DNA of 64,000 nt from Bryobacterales bacterium (lineage in GTDB: Bacteria; Acidobacteriota; Terriglobia; Bryobacterales; Bryobacteraceae): positions 1-64,000 of the forward strand of contig JAEUQF010000152.1 in NCBI GenBank assembly GCA_016789745.1. The letters are read 5' to 3'. Shown here in pieces: positions 37,484 through 45,907 of the stretch; positions within the stretch are counted from its first letter, which is position 1, and each line of letters starts with the position of its first letter. A program made the position numbers and the translations under genes. The notes beneath the pieces were generated by a model. The model was not told the origin of the DNA, did not search any database, and saw nothing but the letters and a program-made list of their open reading frames with translations.

Positions 37484-39391
37484 CTACTTCGGCAGCACCT
37501 TCAGTCCGATGGTGCTCTTACGATATACGCGGTGCGTGGCCTTGATGAAATCCTCGCGTTTGGCGTTGTAGATATTGTCGACGAACTTTTGCGGGTTGCG
37601 GTCGATCAGGGGGAACCAGGTGCTCTGGATCTGGACCATGATCCGGTGGCCGCGGCGGAAGTTGTGGAGGACGTCCGGGAGTTCGTAGTTGACCTGATCC
37701 ACCTGGTTGGGGGTGAACGGGACGGGCTTTTCGAAGCTCTTGCGGAAGCGGCCGCGGAAGAGTTCGCCGCGGACCAGTTGCTGATAGCCGCCCATGACGA
37801 CTTTTTCGGCACCCGGGGTGAATTCCTTGTCGGGGAGGTCGTCGGGATAGACGTCGATGAGTTTGACGACGAAGTCGGCGTCGGTGCCCGTTGTAGAAAC
37901 GAAGAGAGAAGCCTGCAACGGGCCGGCGACGATGACGTCTTCTTCGAGAGGTTCCGAGCGGTAGACCAGGACGTCAGGGCGGGTGGAGGCGAAGCGCTGG
38001 TCATCGACCATGTGTTCGCGGGTCATGCCGCGGGCGATGCCGGGGGTGAAGGGGACCGGCTTGTTGGGGTCGCTGATGTACTCGTCGAAGTCATTACCGG
38101 GGTTGGTGGCAGAAAACGAGAGCTTGCCGTCGGCGCCCAGGTGGAGCGTGCGGGGCTGGGCTTCGGTGGGCGGCCACTTGTCGAACTTGCGCCACTGGTT
38201 GGCGCCGGTTTCGAACATGTAGGCTTCGGGGAGTTTCATGTCGCCCTGGTTCTTGAGGTGGTAGAGGAAGAAGGGAAACTCGATTTCGTCGCGATAGAAC
38301 TCGCCTGTTTTGGAGTTGAAGTCCACGTGACCGAGGCGTTCGCCGGACTCACGGCCCCACTGGCCGTGATACCAGGGGCCCATAACGATCATGTTTTGCG
38401 GGGTCTTGGCCTGTTTCTCGATGGCTTCGTAGAGGCGCAGTGGGCCGAATAAGTCTTCGGCGTCGAACCAGCCGCCGACGGTCATCATGGCGGGTTTCGT
38501 GTTCTTGGCGCCGTAGCGGAGGTCGCGGGTTTTCCAGTATTCGTCAAGGTTGGGGTGCTGGATGAACTCGTTCCAGTAGGCGACCTGATTTTTGAAGTAG
38601 CGCTCGTTGAGGTTTACGAGCGGGCCGACGTTGAGGTAGAACTCGTAGCCGTTGGGAAATTCGGGGGCGATGGAGGTGGCGGGCTTGGTGGTGGGTTCGG
38701 GGCGGGCCAAGCCGAAGGCCGAATAGAAGCGGAAGAAGTGGGGCAGGTAGAAGGCGCCGTTGTGGTGGAAGTCGTCGCCGATGAACCAGTCGGTAACGGG
38801 GGCCTGGGGAGAGGAGGCTTTGAGCGCGGGGTGGGCGTCGATGGCGCCCATACCAGCGTAGAAGCCGGGGTAGGAGATGCCGGCCATGCCTGCGCGTCCG
38901 TTGTTATTGGGGATGTTTTTCAGCAGCCAGTCGATGGTGTCGTAGGTATCGGTGGTTTCGTCGATGTCCTGGGGGCCGGATTTATTGGGCTTGTAGGGGC
39001 GAACGTTGACGTACTCGCCTTCGGACATGTAGCGGCCGCGCACGTCCTGGAAGACGAAGATAAAACCTTCCTTCAGGAACTTCATGGAGCGCCCGAAGCG
39101 CTCGGGGTATTGGTCGGCCCCGTAGGGGGCAACGGAGTAGGGGGTGCGATTGAGGAAGAACGGATAGGGGCCGCGGGCGGTGTCCTTAGGCGTATAAACG
39201 GAGGTGAACAGGCGCTTTCCGTCACGCATGGGGATGCGGTATTCGTACTTGGTGTAGTTGGCCTTGATGTAGTCGCGCTCAATCTCGTTCGGGGTGGGAG
39301 CGGGGGCCGGGAGGGTTACCTGTTGTTGATTGTTGTTCGCGGGCTGAGCGTAGAGCGGGAGGGCAAGCAGGACAAGGACAAACCAGCGCAT
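37484..39391 (-). CDS. CocE/NonD-family secreted hydrolase (X-Pro dipeptidyl-peptidase-like)
   Basis: 635 aa with a signal peptide (about 1-16). Alpha/beta hydrolase of the S15 type: Y-R-I-P-M-R-D-G-K-R-L near 52, F-Q-D-V-R-G-R-Y-M-S-E-G near 114-125, nucleophile in G-I-S-Y-P-G-F with Ser173, and a C-terminal jelly-roll domain (about 430-630: V-A-G-P-L-Q-A-S-L-F-V-S-T-T-G-T-D-A-D-F-V-V-K-L). Family members include cocaine esterase, glutaryl-acylase and X-Pro peptidases, so amide or ester hydrolysis cannot be told apart. It ends 132 nt before the TonB-type receptor gene begins on the same strand, and may feed it. Confidence 0.9.
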   Translation of the reverse strand: MRWFVLVLLALPLYAQPANNNQQQVTLPAPAPTPNEIERDYIKANYTKYEYRIPMRDGKRLFTSVYTPKDTARGPYPFFLNRTPYSVAPYGADQYPERFGRSMKFLKEGFIFVFQDVRGRYMSEGEYVNVRPYKPNKSGPQDIDETTDTYDTIDWLLKNIPNNNGRAGMAGISYPGFYAGMGAIDAHPALKASSPQAPVTDWFIGDDFHHNGAFYLPHFFRFYSAFGLARPEPTTKPATSIAPEFPNGYEFYLNVGPLVNLNERYFKNQVAYWNEFIQHPNLDEYWKTRDLRYGAKNTKPAMMTVGGWFDAEDLFGPLRLYEAIEKQAKTPQNMIVMGPWYHGQWGRESGERLGHVDFNSKTGEFYRDEIEFPFFLYHLKNQGDMKLPEAYMFETGANQWRKFDKWPPTEAQPRTLHLGADGKLSFSATNPGNDFDEYISDPNKPVPFTPGIARGMTREHMVDDQRFASTRPDVLVYRSEPLEEDVIVAGPLQASLFVSTTGTDADFVVKLIDVYPDDLPDKEFTPGAEKVVMGGYQQLVRGELFRGRFRKSFEKPVPFTPNQVDQVNYELPDVLHNFRRGHRIMVQIQSTWFPLIDRNPQKFVDNIYNAKREDFIKATHRVYRKSTIGLKVLPK

Positions 39392-39420
39392 CTCGACATT
39401 ATGGCGTAGGCGCTGGGGGG

Positions 39421-39458
39421 AGGGAAAGAAAAAGCCCCGGGCACTTAGGCCCAGGGCT
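39421..39458 (-). terminator. Rho-independent terminator after the PEP-CTERM gene
   Basis: On the minus strand AGCCCTGGGC, a 6-nt loop, then GCCCGGGGCT form a 10-bp stem with one G-T pair, followed by TTTTTCTTT. It lies 50 nt after the PEP-CTERM stop and before the CocE-type gene. Confidence 0.85.
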
Positions 39459-39507
39459 GTGGAAGAGAAGAGATCGGGAGAGAAGAGAGAGAGAAACAGG
39501 GCGGACG

Positions 39508-40158
39508 TTAGTTGTTGGTACGGCGGCGGCGGATGAGGCCGAGGGCGGCGAGGCTGCTGCCGATGAGGGCGTAGGTAGCCGGTTCCGGAACGTTCGTGGG
39601 AGAGTATGCGGTGACGGTGGAGGTGGAGCCGTTCTGGAAGGTGAAGGTACCGGCGGTGTAGAGGGTGGCGTTGGTGCGGATGATGAGCGTGTCGGCAGTC
39701 TGCCCGGCCGCGACGCCGGTGGTGTCGTAGAGGAACTTGACGTTCTGGCCGTCAGAGGAGCGGGTGGCGGCGTTACCGCTGAGGATGGCGGGATCGATCC
39801 CGGCGAGCGTTGCGATGAAGTAAAGGTCGGTGGTGAAGCCGGCGAAGTTGCTCATGGTAACGCTCTGGATGGAGTGGCGGCTGTTGCTGTCGCTGTTATA
39901 GGAATAGACGAAGTCGAGCGTGCCGCTGGAATTCCGATAGACCGAGGCGGTGTAGTAACCGCTGAAGTCGCCGGCCACGGCGGAGTTGAACATGCCGCTG
40001 GTGCTGGCGAGCAGCAGGTCGCCGGCAAAGAGACTGGCGATGGAATTGACGCCGCCGGCCGGGATGTTGCCGCCCGGCGCGATGGGGGTGGCCAATAGGG
40101 AGCCGGCCGAGAGCGCGAAGGCCAAGAGTCCGGCGGTGAGAGTGTTGCGAATCTGCAT
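39508..40158 (-). CDS. PEP-CTERM sorting-domain secreted protein
   Basis: 216 aa from the ATG at 40158, which has AGGAGG about 10 nt upstream; a longer frame to 40224 exists but lacks these. Signal peptide about 1-23 (T-L-T-A-G-L-L-A-F-A-L-S-A-G-S-L-L-A). The middle is a Ser/Thr/Gly-rich beta domain. The C-terminus has the sorting signal V-P-E-P-A-T-Y-A-L-I-G, a short hydrophobic helix and an R-R-R-R tail. Family knowledge: the tag is processed by an exosortase and such proteins are often linked to exopolysaccharide. No exosortase gene is in the window. A strong terminator follows. Confidence 0.92.
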   Translation of the reverse strand: MQIRNTLTAGLLAFALSAGSLLATPIAPGGNIPAGGVNSIASLFAGDLLLASTSGMFNSAVAGDFSGYYTASVYRNSSGTLDFVYSYNSDSNSRHSIQSVTMSNFAGFTTDLYFIATLAGIDPAILSGNAATRSSDGQNVKFLYDTTGVAAGQTADTLIIRTNATLYTAGTFTFQNGSTSTVTAYSPTNVPEPATYALIGSSLAALGLIRRRRTNN

Positions 40159-40369
40159 GATACTGCTTCCTCCTGAATCAGCGACGCCGGATATTTGGTC
40201 TGTGTGGCGTTGCGGTTGATCCAAGTTACGGTTTGCCGTTGCGGGTGACCTATGGAACGGTGGTAACGATCGAATGGGTGAAACGAGGGAGGTCGCACCA
40301 GGACTGGCGGCGGGGGAAGGGGTGGTACGGAGGAAGGGGACAGGCGGGCTGGTTCTAGACCGGCCTTGC

Positions 40370-40375
40370 TATGAT
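40370..40375 (+). promoter_or_regulatory. TATGAT -10 element just before the M14 peptidase gene
   Basis: TATGAT at 40370-40375 (preceded by TTGC) ends 8 nt before the ATG at 40384, so the transcript would start at or within 2 nt of the start codon. There is no Shine-Dalgarno sequence in between. Confidence 0.5.
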
Positions 40376-40383
40376 CGACTGCT

Positions 40384-42903
40384 ATGCGCCGCCTGACCTT
40401 TCTCGCGCTGGTTGCCAGCGCCTGCCTGTTTGCGCAACCTTCCCTCAAGGCTCCGTTGCCGAAAGATCACTTTGGTTTCACGCCGGGTGACGATTATAAA
40501 TTGGCCGATTACCAGCAAGTCGTAACGTACTTCCAGAAGTTGGATGAAGCGAGCGACCGGTTGAAGTTGGTGGAGTTCGGCAAGTCCGCTCACGGCAAAC
40601 CTATGTATGTGGCGTTCATCTCCGACCCGCAGAATTTGGAGAAGCTGGACCGCTATCGGGAGATCAGCCGGAAGCTGGCGTTGGGCCAGGGGTCGAGGGA
40701 AGAGGCGATGCGGCTGGCTTCCGAAGGCAAGGCGATTGTGTGGATCGACAGCGGCCTGCATGCCAGCGAAGTAGCTCCGGTGCAGCATTCGCCGCACCTG
40801 GCCTATCGGATGGTGACCGATGAAAGCGAGGAGACGCGGCGGATCCGGCGCAATGTGATTCTGATGCAGATTCCGGTGATCAATCCGGATGGGCTGGATT
40901 GGGTGGCGCACTGGTATCGGAAAAATGTGGGGACGCCATATGAACAGGCCACGCTGCCGCAGTTGTATCAGAAGTATGCCGGACACGATAACAATCGCGA
41001 CTGGTACATGCTGAACCTGGACGAGACGCGGGCGGTGACCAAGCTGCTGTTTCAGGACTGGTTTCCGCAGATTGTCTACAACCAGCACCAGCAGCCGCCC
41101 TTCCCCGCGCGGATTTTTGTGCCGCCGTACGCGGAGCCTTTGAATCCGCACATACCGGCGCCGGTGATGGAAGGGATCCATCTGATCGGGGCTGCCATGA
41201 AGGAGCGGTTTGCGCGCGAGAACAAGCCGGGAGTGCTGTCGTATTGGGGTTTTGACGGGTGGTGGAATGGCGGGTTGCGATCGGTGCCGGCGTTTCACAA
41301 CATGCACGGGATTTTGACGGAGACGGCCGGGGCCGGCGCATCGCCGCGGACGTACCGCGCGCAGGATATCCCGGAGAGGTTTGGGAATGGGATCCCCGCG
41401 CGGGAGCCTTCGATCTTCTTCCAACGGCCGTACACGGGCGGTACGTGGCGGCTGGCCGATGCGGTGGAGTACATGCTGACGGCGGACTGCGCGATTCTGA
41501 ATCTGGCGGCGACGCAGCCTGCGGATTTTCTGTTCAAGGCATGGGATCTGGCGACGGCGAACATCGCGATGGGGAAGAAGGGCAAGCCGTATGCGTACGT
41601 GGTGCCGGAGCAGCCGGACCGGCATGCGATGCGGGAGATGCTGCGGCGATTGCAGATGGCTGGGGTGGTAGTGCAGCAGGCGCGCAGCGGGTTCACGGCA
41701 GGCGACAAGGCTTATGGGGCGGGCACGTATGTGCTGCCGGCGGGTCAGCCGTTCCGGCCGTACCTGATGGATCTGATGGAGCCGCAGAAGTATCCGGAGA
41801 TTCGCAGCGGGCAATCGGGGCCGACCAAGCGGCCGTATGACGTAGCCGGATGGACCATGCGGATGATGATGGGCGTGAAGGTGGATCGGGTGGATGAGCC
41901 GTTCGAGGCTCCGCTGAACAATGATCCGGATCTGCGGTTGCCGGAGCCGAGCCTGGATCATCGGGACACGTCGTCTTATTTAGCGACGGTAGATTTGTTG
42001 AAGGTTGGGACGAAGGTGCGGTGGGCGGCAGATGGGACGGTATTGGCGGAAGGCAAGTCGCCAGCGGGCGAGTTTGCAAGGGCGGCGTGGGAACTGCAGA
42101 TGCCTCGGGTGGGGTTGTACGAGCCGTATACGGCGAACATGGACACGGGCTGGACCGAGTGGATGCTGGACTATTTCCGTGTGCCGCACACCATGTTGAA
42201 GAATGAGGAGATTCGCAAGGGCGGGCTGCGGACGCGGTATGACACGATCATTCTGGCGTCGCAGGCGGCGAACTCGATTCTGCATGGGGTGCGGTTGGGC
42301 GAGGCGGGGCGCGGCAGGAATCCGGGCGAGGCGGCAGTACAGCAGCGGCCGGAGTATGCCGGTGGGATCACGCTGGCGGGTCTGGCAGCGTTGGATGATT
42401 TTGTGCGCAGCGGCGGGACGCTGCTGGCGTTTGATGCCGCGACGGAGTTGCCGGTGCAGTTCTTCCCGCTGCCGGTGACCGGGCGGTTGCGGGCGCGGGC
42501 AGAGGGAGAGGCGGACGATGGGGCGGGTGGGGGATTCTATTCGCCGGGGTCGCTGCTGCGGATGACCGTGGATGCGTCGCACCCGCTAGCGTTTGGGATG
42601 GAGAAGGAGGGGTATTTGTTCACGTCGGGAGGGCAGGCCTGGGATGTGAGCCTGCTGCCGGAGTTTAACAAGGGCGAGCGCGAGGTGAAGTCCGTGGTGC
42701 GGTATGCGGGGAAGGAATTGCTGGCAAGCGGGTGGGTGTCCGGCGAGCGGGCGGTGCTGGGGAAATCGGCACTGGTCCAGGCGCGGCACGGCCAGGGACA
42801 GGTGGTGTTGTTTGGCTTCCGGCCACAGTTTCGCGGACAAAGTTGGGGAACGTTCAAGTTGATCTTGAACGCGATTTATCTGGGCTCAGCCCGGCGGCTG
42901 TAG
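40384..42903 (+). CDS. Secreted M14-family zinc carboxypeptidase
   Basis: 839 aa with a signal peptide (M-R-R-L-T-F-L-A-L-V-A-S-A-C-L-F-A-Q). Zinc ligands H126 and E129 in G-L-H-A-S-E and a histidine such as H235 in N-Q-H-Q-Q; N-P-D-G at 167-170 and N-N-R-D-W at 203-207 also fit M14. The residues beyond about 500 form a GATase-like domain (D-D-F-V-R-S-G-G-T-L-L-A-F-D-A-A near 675) common in Solibacter-type homologues. It releases C-terminal amino acids or acts on peptidoglycan peptides; substrate not predictable. The TAG stop is followed 2 nt later by a REP-like twin palindrome. Confidence 0.9.
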   Translation: MRRLTFLALVASACLFAQPSLKAPLPKDHFGFTPGDDYKLADYQQVVTYFQKLDEASDRLKLVEFGKSAHGKPMYVAFISDPQNLEKLDRYREISRKLALGQGSREEAMRLASEGKAIVWIDSGLHASEVAPVQHSPHLAYRMVTDESEETRRIRRNVILMQIPVINPDGLDWVAHWYRKNVGTPYEQATLPQLYQKYAGHDNNRDWYMLNLDETRAVTKLLFQDWFPQIVYNQHQQPPFPARIFVPPYAEPLNPHIPAPVMEGIHLIGAAMKERFARENKPGVLSYWGFDGWWNGGLRSVPAFHNMHGILTETAGAGASPRTYRAQDIPERFGNGIPAREPSIFFQRPYTGGTWRLADAVEYMLTADCAILNLAATQPADFLFKAWDLATANIAMGKKGKPYAYVVPEQPDRHAMREMLRRLQMAGVVVQQARSGFTAGDKAYGAGTYVLPAGQPFRPYLMDLMEPQKYPEIRSGQSGPTKRPYDVAGWTMRMMMGVKVDRVDEPFEAPLNNDPDLRLPEPSLDHRDTSSYLATVDLLKVGTKVRWAADGTVLAEGKSPAGEFARAAWELQMPRVGLYEPYTANMDTGWTEWMLDYFRVPHTMLKNEEIRKGGLRTRYDTIILASQAANSILHGVRLGEAGRGRNPGEAAVQQRPEYAGGITLAGLAALDDFVRSGGTLLAFDAATELPVQFFPLPVTGRLRARAEGEADDGAGGGFYSPGSLLRMTVDASHPLAFGMEKEGYLFTSGGQAWDVSLLPEFNKGEREVKSVVRYAGKELLASGWVSGERAVLGKSALVQARHGQGQVVLFGFRPQFRGQSWGTFKLILNAIYLGSARRL

Positions 42904-42904
42904 G

Positions 42905-42943
42905 GCAGACCTTTGGTCTGCGGGATGGCCTCCTGGCCATCCC
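42905..42943. repeat. REP-like twin palindrome upstream of the RAYT gene
   Basis: GCAGACC, loop TTT, GGTCTGC (42905-42921) directly followed by GGGATGGCC, loop TCCT, GGCCATCCC (42922-42943). Same two-hairpin design as the copies at 43521 and 8962, though the second hairpin differs in sequence. It sits between the M14 stop and the transposase start. Confidence 0.75.
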
Positions 42944-42949
42944 AACGCG

Positions 42950-43567
42950 GTGGGTGAGAGAAGCGGCGGGCGGGCCGCACTATATGAGGTGGAATTCTAC
43001 CGCCGGAAGTTGCCGCACGCTTACGAGATTGGCAGCCCGATCTTTCTCACTTGGGGACTGCGAGGTAGTCTTCCAAAGGGACGCAGATTTACCAATGAAG
43101 TAGTCCAATCCGGACGGGCCTTTGTTGCAATGGACAGGTTGTTAGACAACGCCCGCGCTGGACCTTTGTATCTCAAGCAGCCCGCAATCGCGCAGTTGGT
43201 TTTCGATGCGATTGCCTATGGGGAGCGGGAACTGAACCGCTACCAGGTACACGAGTTTGTGGTGATGGCAAACCACGTCCATCTGCTGATTACGCCGCTG
43301 GTGCCGGTGCCGGAGATCACCCGTACGTTGAAGGGTATTACCTCCAGGCAGGCCAACCGGGCGCTGGGGCTGACGGGTACTCCTTTCTGGGAGGTGGAGA
43401 CCTACGATCACCTGGTGCGCAGTGCCGGCGAGTTTGAACGCATCCGGCACTACATCCTGCAGAATCCCGTTCGTGCTGGAGTGGTGGCAGCGCCTGAGCA
43501 GTTACCTTGGTCCAGCGGCAGCGCGACGTGGACGTCGCGCGCAGGCGTGGACGCCTGCCGTACTTGA
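42950..43567 (+). CDS. REP-associated tyrosine transposase (RAYT, Y1/HUH family)
   Basis: 205 aa, start taken at a GTG (42950). Typical opening F-Y-R-R-K-L-P-H; HUH motif in V-V-M-A-N-H109-V-H111-L-L-I; catalytic Y152 in E-T-Y-D-H-L-V-R-S, followed by E-F-E-R-I-R-H-Y-I-L-Q-N-P-V-R-A-G-V, the standard RAYT tail. Related to IS200/IS605 TnpA, these single-copy chromosomal enzymes cut and move REP/BIME palindromes. Twin palindromes flank it on both sides, the right one inside its own last codons (residues about 191-203), so the extreme C-terminus is made of repeat DNA. Confidence 0.9.
   Translation: MGERSGGRAALYEVEFYRRKLPHAYEIGSPIFLTWGLRGSLPKGRRFTNEVVQSGRAFVAMDRLLDNARAGPLYLKQPAIAQLVFDAIAYGERELNRYQVHEFVVMANHVHLLITPLVPVPEITRTLKGITSRQANRALGLTGTPFWEVETYDHLVRSAGEFERIRHYILQNPVRAGVVAAPEQLPWSSGSATWTSRAGVDACRT
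43521..43558. repeat. REP-like twin palindrome at the end of the RAYT gene
   Basis: GCGCGACGT, loop GG, ACGTCGCGC (43521-43540) directly followed by GCAGGCGT, loop GG, ACGCCTGC (43541-43558). Each differs by only a few paired bases from the copy at 8962-8999, i.e. compensated changes that keep the hairpins. Confidence 0.88.
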
Positions 43568-43688
43568 GCCGGGCGCAAAGATCTGCTCCTGCCCCACTCT
43601 GTGAGGATTGTGTTACTATCCCGGTTTGGATTAGGAGTCTTTACCTTTCTTAATCTTTATCGCCTAGTTGAGCGGAGATCAAAACCAT

Positions 43689-45788
43689 ATGAGGGTCTAC
43701 GAGAGTTCGGAAATCCGGAACGTGGCTTTGGCCGGACACGGCCATAGCGGCAAGACGTCATTGGCGGCCGCGATGTTTTATGCCGCCGGGGTGACGAACC
43801 GGTTGACTCGCGTCGATGAGGGAAACACCCTGACCGACTTCGACGACGAGGAGATAGGCCGCAAGATGACCATCTCGACCGGGATCGCCGCATTGGAGTG
43901 GAAGAAGCGCAAGTTTAACATTCTGGATACGCCGGGCTTCAACATATTCATTCATGACGCAAAGGCGGCGATGGTGGCCGCCGATGCCACGCTGGTCTTG
44001 GTGGATGGCGTGGCGGGCGTGGAAGTACAGACCGAACGGGTGTGGGGCTTTGCCGAGGAATACGAGCATGCCAAGGCAATCGTGATCAACAAGCTCGATC
44101 GCGAGCGGGCGGATTTTGCGCGCACGATGGAGAGCATCCGGGAGACGTTAGGACGCCAGGCCGTGGCCGTGCAGATCCCGATCGGAAGCGAGAAGAACTT
44201 CACCGGTGTGGTGGACCTGATCTACATGAAGGCCTACACCTACGCCCCTGGCGGGGATGGGAAAGGCAAGGAAATGCCGATTCCGGCCGATATGCAGGAA
44301 GCGGCCACCAAAGGGCACGAAGAATTGGTGGAGATGGTGGCCGAAGGCAACGACGAACTGATGCAGGAGTTTTTCGACACCGGCACGATCGGCATTGAGC
44401 ACCTGACGCACGGTCTTCGGCAGGCGATTGTGGATCACCGGCTTTCGCCGGTGCTGCTGGCGTCGGCGACGGGCAATATCGGCACCGACCAGATCTTGAA
44501 CTTCATCTGGGACTACTTCCCTGCCCCGATTGAGCATGCCAAGGTGCGGGCGCACCGCGCCGGGGGCGAGGACATCGAACGGGCGATTTCGGATGCCGAG
44601 CACGTTGCTCTGTTCGTGTTTAAGACGGTGGCCGATCAGTTTTCGGGCCGGGTATCGTACTTCAAGGTGATGTCGGGAGTTGTGAAGAACGACGCCAACC
44701 TGGTGACGGTACGTTCGGGAAGCCAGGAGCGGCTGGCGCACCTGAGCGTGTTGAAGGGCAAGACGCTGGACGCGGTGACCGAACTGCACGCAGGCGATCT
44801 GGGCGCGGTGGCGAAGTTACGCGATGCACTTACGGGCGACACGCTGGCCGAAAAGGGAGATCAGATTGCTTACACGCCGGTGAGTGTGCCGGAGCCGTCG
44901 ATTGCCTTTGCAGTGTCGGCCAAGACGCGGCAGGACGAAGATCGTATGGGTAACGCGATTGCGCGCATGCTGGAAGAAGACATTGCGCTGCGCTTTTATC
45001 GCGATCCGCAGACAAAGGATTTCCTGGTGGCGGGCATGGGCCAGCAGCACGTGGAAATCGTGGTGAACAAGCTGAAAAAGCGCTACAGCGTGGATGTGAC
45101 GCTGTCGGCGCCGAAGATTCCGTATCGCGAGACGATTCGCGGCTTTGCCGATGTGCAGGGACGCCATAAGAAGCAGACCGGCGGGCACGGGCAGTTCGGC
45201 GACTGCAAGATCAAGATGGAGCCGCTGCCCCGGGGCGAGAAGTTCGCGTTTGTGAATGCGATTTTCGGCGGTGCGATTCCGAAGCAGTACGTGCCGGCAG
45301 TGGAGAAAGGCATTCTGGAGGCCGCCGAGCGCGGCTACCTGGCCGGATACCCGGTGGTGGACTTCAAGGTAACGGTGTACGACGGGTCCTATCATGACGT
45401 CGACAGCTCGGAAATGGCGTTCAAGCTGGCCGGACGGAAGGCGTTCAAGGCGGCGATGGCGATGGCGAAGCCGACATTGCTGGAGCCGATCATGAAGGTG
45501 GAGGTGCAGGCGCCGGTGGAGTATGCCGGTGATCTCATGGGAGACATGAACGGTCGGCGTGGGCGCATTTCGGGGATGGATACGAAAGGCGGAACACAGA
45601 TTGTCCGCGCGATGGTTCCCATGTCAGAGATGCTTACGTATCAGAACGAACTAACCTCCATGACACAAGGCAGGGCCAGCTTTACAATGGAGTTTGATCA
45701 CTATGATTACGTGCCTGCGCCGCAGGCTGAGAAGATCATAGCGGCGGCGAAGGCAGCGCAGGTCGGTCACGAAGAAGACGAGGAGTAA
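43689..45788 (+). CDS. Elongation factor G paralogue (EF-G2-type translational GTPase)
   Basis: 699 aa from the ATG at 43689 (a TTG at 43668 is in frame). GTPase motifs: G1 A-G-H-G-H-S-G-K-T-S, G3 D-T-P-G-F, G4 N-K-L-D. Then EF-G domains II to V (G-G-H-G-Q-F-G-D in domain IV, G-D-L-M-G-D-M-N-G-R-R-G-R-I in domain V). The G1 loop and the lack of the usual R-G-I-T-I switch (here R-K-M-T-I) separate it from canonical fusA; no str operon genes are nearby. Role may be translocation under special conditions or ribosome recycling. A strong hairpin follows the stop. Confidence 0.88.
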   Translation: MRVYESSEIRNVALAGHGHSGKTSLAAAMFYAAGVTNRLTRVDEGNTLTDFDDEEIGRKMTISTGIAALEWKKRKFNILDTPGFNIFIHDAKAAMVAADATLVLVDGVAGVEVQTERVWGFAEEYEHAKAIVINKLDRERADFARTMESIRETLGRQAVAVQIPIGSEKNFTGVVDLIYMKAYTYAPGGDGKGKEMPIPADMQEAATKGHEELVEMVAEGNDELMQEFFDTGTIGIEHLTHGLRQAIVDHRLSPVLLASATGNIGTDQILNFIWDYFPAPIEHAKVRAHRAGGEDIERAISDAEHVALFVFKTVADQFSGRVSYFKVMSGVVKNDANLVTVRSGSQERLAHLSVLKGKTLDAVTELHAGDLGAVAKLRDALTGDTLAEKGDQIAYTPVSVPEPSIAFAVSAKTRQDEDRMGNAIARMLEEDIALRFYRDPQTKDFLVAGMGQQHVEIVVNKLKKRYSVDVTLSAPKIPYRETIRGFADVQGRHKKQTGGHGQFGDCKIKMEPLPRGEKFAFVNAIFGGAIPKQYVPAVEKGILEAAERGYLAGYPVVDFKVTVYDGSYHDVDSSEMAFKLAGRKAFKAAMAMAKPTLLEPIMKVEVQAPVEYAGDLMGDMNGRRGRISGMDTKGGTQIVRAMVPMSEMLTYQNELTSMTQGRASFTMEFDHYDYVPAPQAEKIIAAAKAAQVGHEEDEE

Positions 45789-45802
45789 CGGAGTTTGTCA
45801 CA

Positions 45803-45836
45803 TACGGGCGTCCGCGGGTTGACCCGGGCGCCCGTA
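45803..45836 (+). terminator. GC-rich hairpin after the EF-G paralogue
   Basis: TACGGGCG (45803-45810) pairs with CGCCCGTA (45829-45836), and an inner GGG/CCC stem with loop TTGA extends it. No T-run follows, so it may act as a weak or factor-dependent terminator or protect the 3' end. Confidence 0.45.
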
Positions 45837-45907
45837 CGGTGTAGAGTCAGAGATTCCGCGATGTAAATGCAGGGATTGCGAACGTTAATACTCAGAGCAC
45901 GCAAGGG

